DNA of 64,000 nt from Kushneria konosiri. Its GTDB lineage: Bacteria; Pseudomonadota; Gammaproteobacteria; Pseudomonadales; Halomonadaceae. The stretch spans positions 1,116,001 through 1,180,000 of the forward strand of contig NZ_CP021323.1 of the NCBI RefSeq assembly GCF_002155145.1. Direction: 5' to 3'. Shown piece after piece: positions 16,977 to 23,500 of this stretch (the first letter of the stretch is position 1; each line of letters starts with the position of its first letter). The notes beneath the pieces were generated by a model that did not search any database, was not told the origin of the DNA, and saw nothing but the letters and a program-made list of their open reading frames with translations. Made by a program: the position numbers and the translations under genes.

Positions 16977-17943
16977 TTATTCACATCGATGCAGCCCATG
17001 GTCCCGCGACAGTTCAAACACGGCCAGATCCTCGGCCAGCATCAACGTGGCGTTAAAGTGGCCGCGCGCCTCCTGCTCGATCTCGTCAATACAGTGCGCC
17101 CCCCGGGCGACTGACATAGCGCGGGCTGAAGTGCGTCAGGATAAGTCCGGAAATCCCCGCCTCGGCCGCAAAGGTACCAATGCGGGCAGCACTGCTGTGG
17201 CCGTGGTCGGTGCCCTGACGCTCGATCACCGCCTCGGTATAGGTCGCTTCATGCACCAGGACGTCCGCGCCCTGACAGAGCTCAGCCAGCAGATCGGGCG
17301 TGTCGTTGTCACCGGCCACCACCAGCCGACGCGCGTCACGCGAAGGTAATTGATAGTCAGCGCCGCTCAGCTTGCGTCCCTGCTCATCGATGACCGTTTC
17401 ACCGCGCTGAAGACGGCCCCATAGCGGACCGGCCGTCACGCCTTCCGCCCGGAGCTTCCCGACATTCAGCCCGGCTTCGACATGGCGCTCTTCAAACGCA
17501 TAGGCGTAACACTCGACGCCATGAGACAGCGGCGTGGCGCGCACGATGACATCGGCAAGTTTCAAGGGCGCCTCGACCAGCGTTGAAGCCTCGACGTGGA
17601 TCAGCTCGAAATCGAAAAACAGTCCAGTGGTAGCCTTTATTGCCTCGATATATTCACGCACGGCCGGCGGCCCCACGAGAGTCAGCGGTGCCCGGCGCCC
17701 GGCCATCGAGGCACTGGCCAGCAGTCCGGGGAGACCATAGCAGTGATCACCGTGAACATGGGTGATCAATACTGCTTCAAGGCGTGCCGCGCTCAGGGGC
17801 GTGCGCATCAGCTGATGCTGGGTACCTTCGCCGCAGTCAATGAGCATCCAGCGACGCTGTCTTTCCGGAATCAGGGCGAGCGCACTGACGTTACGGGCTC
17901 TGGTAGGGACACCGGCCGAGGTGCCCAGAAAGCGCAGCTGCAT
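16977..17943 (-). pseudogene. rnz: ribonuclease Z with frameshifted C-terminus
   Basis: RNase Z trims tRNA 3' ends. From MQLRFLGTSAGVPTRARN (start 17943, AGGA eight bases upstream) the protein shows the whole metallo-beta-lactamase set: THVHGDHCYGLPGLL, LSHGVE, AGDNDTPDLL, HEATY, DHGHSS and LTHFSPRY. Just after the last motif, a run of six C (17099-17104 on the plus strand) puts it out of frame and it stops at 17086. Removing one base continues to a normal tail (IDEIEQEARGHFN ... HRCE) ending at 16977, about 321 residues, the family length. All metal ligands precede the break, so the short product may still work. A sequence error in the homopolymer is quite possible. Confidence 0.85.
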
Positions 17944-18041
17944 GGCAAAATCCTGGGTATTGAACAAGACGGGGTGATGATCATCATGCCGGAGGCTATG
18001 CTGGAAAGCATGCCTGTCAACGTTTGATCAAGGAGCAGATG

Positions 18042-18485
18042 ATGAAACAGTGGATCATGCCGGCCCTGCTGGCCGCCGCCCTGACGGGCGGTGGCGCGCA
18101 GGCAGGCGAGATCAACCCGGCCGCCAATCCGCTGCTGGCCGACAAGTGGCAGTCGCGCCCGCTGATCATGGTAACCCCGAGTGCGGACAACCCGGACTAT
18201 GAGCGCATGCGCGGCATCATCGAAACGCAGCGCGACGCCTTTAACGATCGCGAGATGGTGCTCTACACCGTGGAAAACGGCGACGGCAGCAAGGATGGCC
18301 AGGCGCTGACCGAGATCGAAACCGATGCGCTGCTGGATGCTCTTGGGGTGAACGCCCGGGGGCCGCTGACCACGGTGCTGGTCGGCAAGGATGGCGGTAA
18401 AAAGGTGCAGCAGGAAGGCTTTGTGGATCCGCGTCAGCTGTTCGATACCATCGATAACATGCCGATGCGCCGCGCGCGCCAGTAG
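18042..18485 (+). CDS. DUF4174 periplasmic protein
   Basis: The 147-residue protein starts with a clear signal peptide (MKQWIMPALLAAALTGGGAQA) and then a thioredoxin-like DUF4174 domain (RPLIMVTPSADNPDYERMRG, ... GPLTTVLVGKDGGKKVQQEG, ... LFDTIDNMPMRR). The function of this family is not known. The second of two adjacent ATGs was chosen, six bases after AAGGAG. It is divergent from RNase Z. Confidence 0.82.
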   Translation: MKQWIMPALLAAALTGGGAQAGEINPAANPLLADKWQSRPLIMVTPSADNPDYERMRGIIETQRDAFNDREMVLYTVENGDGSKDGQALTEIETDALLDALGVNARGPLTTVLVGKDGGKKVQQEGFVDPRQLFDTIDNMPMRRARQ

Positions 18486-18525
18486 GCGCCAGCCGGTCAA
18501 CGGTCACTGCAGGGGAGGGTCACAC

Positions 18526-19476
18526 ATGCGCTGTGCCATCATTGATGACTACCAGAATGCGGCGCTGACCATGGCCGACTGGTCGCGCCTCGAGGGGCGT
18601 GTCGCCATCACACCCTTTCACGATCACCTTGATGATGAGAACGCGCTCGTCGAACGGCTGGTCGGGTTTGACGTGATTGTCATCATGCGCGAGCGCACGC
18701 CCTTCCCGGCGACACTGCTGTCCCGCCTGCCGCAACTGAAGCTTTTGATCACTTCAGGAATGCGCAACGCCGCCATCGATATTGAGACAGCGCGCGAGCG
18801 AGGCATCACGGTCTGCGGCACCGACAGCCATCCAGCACCGCCCACCGAGCTTGCCTGGGCACTGATTCTGGGACTGGCACGCCACCTACCCGCCGAGCAT
18901 CATCATTTCACCACCAATGGCCCGTGGCAGAGTACGGTTGGCACGACGCTGGCAGGCCGCACACTGGGCATTGTCGGGCTTGGCAAGATCGGCACACGCA
19001 TGGCGCGCATCGCGCAGGCCTTCGATATGGAGGTGATGGCCTGGAGCGAGCATCTGACGCCGGCACGCTGCGAGGAGGCAGGCGTTACGTATGCCGACTC
19101 CCTGAAGACGCTGATGAGCACCAGCGATATCGTCTCGATTCACCTGGTGCTGAGCGCGCGCACCCATCATTTGATCAGCCGGGAAGCGCTCGAATGGATG
19201 CCGCCCACCTCGCTTTTGATCAACACCTCACGCGCGGCCATCGTCGATCAGACCGCACTGCTTGAGGTGCTCGAGGAAGGCCGGATTGCCGGCGCGGGAC
19301 TGGATGTTTTCGAACAGGAGCCCCTCCCGCCTGATCATCCCCTGCGACGATTGCCCAGCGTGCTGGCCACGCCACACCTGGGGTACGTCAGCGATACCAA
19401 CTACCGCGTCTGGTTTGGACAGGCCATCGAAAATATCGAGGCCTGGCTTTCGGGTACGCCGATTCGGCGACTGTAA
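18526..19476 (+). CDS. D-2-hydroxyacid dehydrogenase family protein
   Basis: A 316-residue NAD(P)-dependent dehydrogenase of the D-isomer-specific family. The Rossmann motif is TLGIVGLGKIGTRMARIAQAF (about residue 150), and the catalytic Arg (NTSRAAIVD), Glu (DVFEQEPL) and His (TPHLGYVSD) are all in place. Relatives include phosphoglycerate and glyoxylate/hydroxypyruvate reductases; the exact substrate is not readable. AGGGGAGGG precedes the ATG at 18526. It follows the DUF4174 gene by 40 bases and may share its transcript. Confidence 0.9.
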   Translation: MRCAIIDDYQNAALTMADWSRLEGRVAITPFHDHLDDENALVERLVGFDVIVIMRERTPFPATLLSRLPQLKLLITSGMRNAAIDIETARERGITVCGTDSHPAPPTELAWALILGLARHLPAEHHHFTTNGPWQSTVGTTLAGRTLGIVGLGKIGTRMARIAQAFDMEVMAWSEHLTPARCEEAGVTYADSLKTLMSTSDIVSIHLVLSARTHHLISREALEWMPPTSLLINTSRAAIVDQTALLEVLEEGRIAGAGLDVFEQEPLPPDHPLRRLPSVLATPHLGYVSDTNYRVWFGQAIENIEAWLSGTPIRRL

Positions 19477-19478
19477 GG

Positions 19479-19901
19479 CTAGCTCTCGCGAGGCACGAGC
19501 GTGCTGCCCACATCCTGAGCATAGCGCCGCGTTTCATTGGCAAAGTCGTAAAAGCCGGGTTTGTCCTGAAGATAGATCTCTTCGGTCATCACCATCAGGG
19601 ACTGATCATCAAAGGTGCCCGCCGTGAACGCATAGGCGTTGTCCGGGGTGTGGCGAAAATAGAGCTGACTCCCACAGCGCAGGCAAAAACCGCGCTCGCC
19701 CTGCTCGGAGGAGTGATAGATGCCGACCGGCGAGCCATCATCAAAGACCGGTTTTCCCTCACAGATCACGGCCAGCATGGGTCCGCCCGTGGCCTTGCGA
19801 CACAGGGAGCAGTGGCAGACGTGCACTTCACCACCGTGTCGTACCATAAACCGGACCTGCCCGCACAGACAGCCGCCCGCCCTTTCCGTAATCTCGGTCA
19901 T
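19479..19901 (-). CDS. GFA / CENP-V family zinc protein
   Basis: A 140-residue protein of the glutathione-dependent formaldehyde-activating (GFA) fold. The zinc cysteines are seen in GGCLCGQVRF, CHCSLCRK and FCLRCGSQLYF. Most small members have no proven activity. AAGGAGGAG before ATG 19901 fixes the start over an earlier ATG at 19925. It converges with the dehydrogenase gene with a two-base gap. Confidence 0.9.
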   Translation of the reverse strand: MTEITERAGGCLCGQVRFMVRHGGEVHVCHCSLCRKATGGPMLAVICEGKPVFDDGSPVGIYHSSEQGERGFCLRCGSQLYFRHTPDNAYAFTAGTFDDQSLMVMTEEIYLQDKPGFYDFANETRRYAQDVGSTLVPRES

Positions 19902-20044
19902 GATGTCTCCTCCTTGTGAATGCATTGATCTGCAATGTCGCCGGCCGCTGGCGCCCTTTTCATGGCAGGGATCCCATGCCGGTCTCGAACCCTATCACGA
20001 CATCACACCATTAGATCAGACATGATGCATGGAAGATCCTCATC

Positions 20045-20059
20045 TTCGTTTAAAACGAA
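20045..20059. promoter_or_regulatory. 15-bp palindrome upstream of the MAPEG gene
   Basis: TTCGTTT and AAACGAA form a perfect inverted repeat with one central base, 100 bases before the MAPEG start. It looks like a repressor operator (TetR-type size), with no known binder here. Confidence 0.4.
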
Positions 20060-20158
20060 TAGAGCGTCATGCGCTTTCTCGCCATGAAAGCCTTGCGATA
20101 CCACAGGCCTGCTACTCTTGAAGAGACACTGTCCTATGAATCACCTCGGGAGTCGCGC

Positions 20159-20551
20159 ATGACCATGGAACTCTATCTGCTGGGCTGGACGCTGGTGCTG
20201 GCCATCATCCAGATCATGCTGCCGGCGATGTATCGCAATCGCGAGACCGGCCTTGATTACAACGCCGGACCGCGCGACAAGGAAGGCCCTCCGATGGGCG
20301 TGGTGACCGGACGGCTGTTTCGGGCCCAGAAAAACCTGTTCGAGACCCTGCCACTGTTTATCGGCGCCATCCTGATCGCACATGTGGGTGGACAGGAAGG
20401 GGCGATGACGGCCTGGGGCGCCTGGCTCTATTTTCTGGCCCGTATCGTCTATGTTCCCCTCTACGCCATGGGCATTCCCTACGTGCGCTCGATGGTCTGG
20501 GGAATAAGCCTTCTGGGACTTGTACTGGTGATACTGCCGGTCATTTTCTAG
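20159..20551 (+). CDS. MAPEG family membrane protein
   Basis: A 130-residue integral membrane protein with four hydrophobic segments and the MAPEG signature region (GRLFRAQKNLFETLPLFIGAILIAH). The eukaryotic family includes microsomal glutathione transferases; bacterial members of this type are mostly uncharacterised. GGGAG lies six bases before the ATG at 20159. A stem-loop terminator follows at 20589. Confidence 0.88.
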   Translation: MTMELYLLGWTLVLAIIQIMLPAMYRNRETGLDYNAGPRDKEGPPMGVVTGRLFRAQKNLFETLPLFIGAILIAHVGGQEGAMTAWGAWLYFLARIVYVPLYAMGIPYVRSMVWGISLLGLVLVILPVIF

Positions 20552-20588
20552 TCCGCACCCTGACGGCTGTCACCACCGTTTTCAAAAG

Positions 20589-20620
20589 TGCCCGGTTCAG
20601 CGCCGGGCATTCCTTCTTTC
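20589..20620 (+). terminator. terminator of the MAPEG gene
   Basis: TGCCCGG and CCGGGCA pair around a seven-base loop, followed by the T-rich TTCCTTCTTTC. Confidence 0.65.
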
Positions 20621-20703
20621 AGGGAGGTGCCTTGATACGGCAATGATCAGGGCGTGGACATAAAAGGCATCCGCCAGGGAGTGTGGCGCGGATCAGCAGC
20701 CAT

Positions 20704-20738
20704 AAAAAATGCCGCTTCAGAGAAGCGGCATTTTATCA
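20704..20738 (-). terminator. strong terminator of the zinc-ribbon transcript (bidirectional)
   Basis: AAAATGCCGCTTC and GAAGCGGCATTTT pair around a three-base loop. The minus strand ends in six T, so it closes the transcript that contains the hairpin-array leader and the zinc-ribbon gene. Confidence 0.88.
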
Positions 20739-20761
20739 TGTTCTGCAGCAGCTACCGTGGA

Positions 20762-21013
20762 TCAGGCGGAGGCGCGCTGACCGATCTGCTGGTCATTGAT
20801 GGGGCGGCTTTCGCGGGCCATCATGAGCGTCAGGGTTCTGGACTTGTTCAGCGTCTGCATGGCAAAGGACGGAGAATGGAGATCATTCCAGTGACCTACC
20901 GTGTCCAGAAACTCGCCACACTCGGAGCAGGTGATCTCGTCCCACTCGTTGCAGGTATCCATCGGAGTATTCTGGTCGTGACCACAGCGCGTGCAGGAGA
21001 TGAAATGTGTCAT
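20762..21013 (-). CDS. small zinc-ribbon protein
   Basis: An 83-residue protein with two CxxC knuckles (SCTRCGHDQNTPMDTC and TCSECGEFLDTVGHW), a short zinc ribbon, and a polar tail ending MMARESRPINDQQIGQRASA. I do not recognise a named family. The start at 21013 has AAGGA nine bases upstream, itself within an AGGGAAGGAC stretch that could also bind CsrA. The gene is the only one in a transcript that begins near 21449, has a leader of about 430 bases made of GGA-loop hairpins, and ends at the terminator at 20704-20738. Confidence 0.8.
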   Translation of the reverse strand: MTHFISCTRCGHDQNTPMDTCNEWDEITCSECGEFLDTVGHWNDLHSPSFAMQTLNKSRTLTLMMARESRPINDQQIGQRASA

Positions 21014-21036
21014 GGCTTGAGTCCTTCCCTGGTCAT

Positions 21037-21413
21037 GTGACCGGCCTTCCTGGCCGGTAAGTGTTGCAATCCTTGCTCTGGCCATCCTGGCCGATCACTG
21101 CGGCAATCCCTGCCGTGGCGTTCCTCGCCATTCGGATCAACGTCCCTGTTGATCCCGGATCAACGTCCCTGTTGATCCCGGGTCAGCGTCCCTGTTGATC
21201 CCGGGTCAGCGTCCCTGTTGATCCCGGGTCAGCGTCCCTGTTGATCCCGGGTCAGCGTCCCTGTTGATCCCGGGTCAGCGTCCCTGTTGATCCCGGGTCA
21301 GCGTCCCTGTTGATCCCGGGTCAGCGTCCCTGTTGATCCCGGGTCAGCGTCCCTGTTGATCCCGGGTCAGCGTCCCTGTTGATCCCGGGTCAGCGTCCCT
21401 GCTGACCGTGTAA
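21037..21413 (-). ncRNA. candidate CsrA/RsmA-binding hairpin-array leader RNA
   Basis: On the minus strand this region is a chain of about 17 stem-loops, nearly all with GGA in the loop: five unlike stems with loops AGGAA, GGA, GGA, GGGAT and AGGAA (21039-21130) and 12 tandem units with hexaloop AGGGAC closed by C-G (21135-21410). The hexaloop and closing bases match the A-N-GGA-N rule for CsrA/RsmE sites, and the two perfect units give ACAGGGACGT. CsrB/CsrC/RsmZ sponges share this design. No terminator separates it from the zinc-ribbon gene, so it reads as an mRNA leader. The function is inference; in the nine central units the minus-strand stem has two A-C mismatches. Confidence 0.55.
21135..21410. 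repeat. 12 tandem copies of a 23-bp unit
   Basis: The unit is GGTCAGCGTCCCTGTTGATC plus CCG. The first two copies have GATCAAC in place of GGTCAGC, making perfect stems with GTTGATC. Nine middle copies are identical hybrids. The last copy (21388-21410) has GCTGACC and is again a perfect stem with GGTCAGC. The series looks like an expansion by unequal exchange between two differently paired hairpins. There are no unique spacers. Confidence 0.97.
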
Positions 21414-21437
21414 ACACACTCTGGCATAGCGCCGGGC

Positions 21438-21461
21438 AATGTACAAGGCTTGTACATTATA
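21438..21461 (-). promoter_or_regulatory. promoter with overlapping 21-bp palindromic operator
   Basis: AATGTACAAG and CTTGTACATT are perfect inverted arms around one central base (21438-21458). On the minus strand a consensus TATAAT (21461-21456) overlaps the upstream edge, so the start point would fall near the centre of the palindrome, the usual place for a repressor. No good -35 is spaced 17 bases away. A further half-site CTTGTACA is at 21566-21573. It controls the hairpin-array transcript. Confidence 0.65.
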
Positions 21462-21613
21462 ATTTTTTGTAACCGTCAATTCCGGGCCTGACAACACTTT
21501 TCAGCCTGCTTTTTGATGACATTTGAATGACGACAGGCCAAAACCTCACCCGGAATCAGCACAACTTGTACAACACTGTTTTTCAATTCCAATATTAATC
21601 GCAACTGACTGAA

Positions 21614-22177
21614 TCAAAAGGCAGGATCAGCCCTGCGTTGTCGTCGGAAAGTGTCGGGATAATCCAGTACCAGCCCCTGATCATCGACCTCCAGAGTCGC
21701 CGTGAAGCCGCTGCCGAGCCCTTCATAGCGCCAGCCATGTGACGACAGACGTGTATAGCGCTGCCGCATGAGGCCAATATCCAGCGACGGTACCGACAGC
21801 AGGACCACCGATAGTGCTGTTGATTCTCCCGGTTCAAGGCCCAGTCGTCGAATCGGCAACGTGTTGGTAAAGGGGGTCACGGCAATATCGATATCGATAC
21901 AGCCAGACAGAGCCGTCAAGGGCCCCTGCTTCTGACACCACCAACGGCCCTGCCCATCGCTTGAAAGCTGACAGGAGCGACCATCATCCAGCCGAGCCGA
22001 CAGCTGACGCATCCGCCACGCCGGGTCGAGCACCAGCTGATAGCTCAACTGATATCCCTGGCCGTCATGGCAGCCTTCCACCCGGCTTTCAGCCGTGATG
22101 CCATCATGAGCAATGGTCAGCTCAAGGCGCTCGCAGCCCTGATGATCCCAGCCGGTCCATGCCACCTCTCGCTGCAT
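21614..22177 (-). CDS. putative glycolipid-binding family protein
   Basis: A 187-residue protein matching the putative glycolipid-binding family (PA1994-like): it opens REVAWTGWDHQGCERLELTI and has the GQGYQLSYQLVLDPAWRMRQ strand series, the LPIRRLGLEPGES turn, and ends with the YEGLGSGFTATLEVDDQGLVLDYP motif. The structure-based name does not prove a function. It lies 27 bases downstream of cytidine deaminase on the same strand and is likely co-transcribed. Confidence 0.8.
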   Translation of the reverse strand: MQREVAWTGWDHQGCERLELTIAHDGITAESRVEGCHDGQGYQLSYQLVLDPAWRMRQLSARLDDGRSCQLSSDGQGRWWCQKQGPLTALSGCIDIDIAVTPFTNTLPIRRLGLEPGESTALSVVLLSVPSLDIGLMRQRYTRLSSHGWRYEGLGSGFTATLEVDDQGLVLDYPDTFRRQRRADPAF

Positions 22178-22204
22178 GTGTCCTCTCCCCTTGCCTGGAT
22201 TGCC

Positions 22205-22633
22205 TTACGCCATTTTCGAGGATTTACCGAGATTTTCCGGCCCAAAGGAGTCGGGCAACAGGGTCTCCATGTCATAGCGCTTGAGGGGCTGGCCCTGCGC
22301 GTTGACCACCACGATTTCGGTATCAGGTGCGGCGAACTCGCGAATGCGCTGACGGCAGTCGCCGCAGGGCGTACACAGCGCATCCCCCGGACCAATGACA
22401 TGAATGCTTTTTATCTCGCGCTCACCGTGAGCGACCATGGCCGCGATGGCACCGGCCTCGGCACAAAGGCCCTTGTAATTGGCGCTTTCAACATTGCAGC
22501 CGGTATAGACGGTGCCGCTATTGCTGATCAAAAGCGCTCCGACCGGATGATTCGAATAAGGGGCGTAGGCGTTGTCACGCACGCCAATCAGCTGTTGGCG
22601 CAGGCTTTCGGGCAGGGGAACAAGGTCGGTCAT
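22205..22633 (-). CDS. cdd: cytidine deaminase
   Basis: A 142-residue tetrameric-type cytidine deaminase that turns cytidine and deoxycytidine into uridine forms in pyrimidine salvage. The zinc motif is split as usual: CAEAGAIAAMV (Cys and catalytic Glu, about residue 57) and PCGDCRQ (two Cys, about 92). The N-terminal AYAPYSNHPVGALLI is family-typical. AGGAG precedes the start at 22633. Neighbouring genes do not form a nucleoside operon. Confidence 0.95.
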   Translation of the reverse strand: MTDLVPLPESLRQQLIGVRDNAYAPYSNHPVGALLISNSGTVYTGCNVESANYKGLCAEAGAIAAMVAHGEREIKSIHVIGPGDALCTPCGDCRQRIREFAAPDTEIVVVNAQGQPLKRYDMETLLPDSFGPENLGKSSKMA

Positions 22634-22800
22634 GAAACGCTCCTGGTCAGAATGATCGCTTATTGTCGCAGTCCTTGCGCTCTGGCAACAGCCGGACACC
22701 GCGGCCCGGCCAGCTACATTAAATTATTCTGTTTTAGGGTCATGTATGATCAAGGCCTGCATATCGAGCCTTCACCCCGCTTCAAGACAGGCAATCACTC

Positions 22801-23454
22801 ATGACCTCTCCCTCACCGCACTGGCAGATGGCCATCGACCTTGAGCGCTGCATCGGCTGTCACGCCTGCTCGGTCGCATGCAAGGTCGAAAACGATATCG
22901 AGCTGGGCGTCTTTCGCACTCGAGTGCTCTATCACGACCACGGGGCCTTCCCGGATACCCGGCGCAGCTTTCTGCCGACACTCTGCATGCAGTGCGCTGA
23001 TGCCCCCTGCATGACAGCGTGTCCATCAGGGGCCATCAGCCGTCAGGACGATGGCATCGTACGCATCGACCCTGACACCTGTGACAAGTGGGAATCCTGT
23101 CTCAAGGCGTGTCCCTACGGGGCACTGCACATCGACCCGGTACAAAAGATTGCCGACAAGTGCGACTTCTGCAGCCACCGGCTTGAACAATCGATGGCCC
23201 CGGCCTGTGTGGAGGCCTGCCCGGCCGATGTGCTGATCTTTGGTGACATCAACGATGATCAGAGCCCGGTGGCACGCTTTTACAAGCGTCATGGCGACGA
23301 GCTTGAAGGCCTGCGCCCTGAACGCGGTACCCGACCGCAGGTGCGCTATCGCGGGGTGGGCACGGTGGTGCCACAGACCGCCGTAGACCGACTCCCCGAT
23401 GGCCGACCGCACGACCCGGTCGATTACGAAATCGACCGGTGGGCCGAACGCTGA
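22801..23454 (+). CDS. 4Fe-4S ferredoxin-type electron-transfer subunit (DmsB/PsrB-like)
   Basis: A 217-residue subunit with four cysteine clusters: CIGCHACSVACK, CMQCADAPCMTACP, CDKWESCLKACP and CDFCSHR...CVEACP, the four-cluster pattern of DMSO-reductase-family beta subunits. It should pass electrons between the molybdenum subunit encoded downstream and a partner. No membrane anchor subunit (NrfD/DmsC type) follows, so the partner is unknown. The gene starts at 22801; the ribosome site is weak. It precedes the large subunit gene by 46 bases. Confidence 0.9.
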   Translation: MTSPSPHWQMAIDLERCIGCHACSVACKVENDIELGVFRTRVLYHDHGAFPDTRRSFLPTLCMQCADAPCMTACPSGAISRQDDGIVRIDPDTCDKWESCLKACPYGALHIDPVQKIADKCDFCSHRLEQSMAPACVEACPADVLIFGDINDDQSPVARFYKRHGDELEGLRPERGTRPQVRYRGVGTVVPQTAVDRLPDGRPHDPVDYEIDRWAER

Positions 23455-23500
23455 TGCGCCCCTTCGGGCGGACTTCTCTGGCAGATCACATGGCGCTTTC

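Noticed and set aside
21135-21410. The regular repeats as a CRISPR array
   Set aside because: The 23-bp units follow each other directly without unique spacers, and no cas genes are nearby.
21438-21458. The palindrome as a GacA box (TGTAAG-n6-CTTACA)
   Set aside because: The ends resemble it, but the core bases and spacing differ and it lies over the promoter rather than upstream of it.
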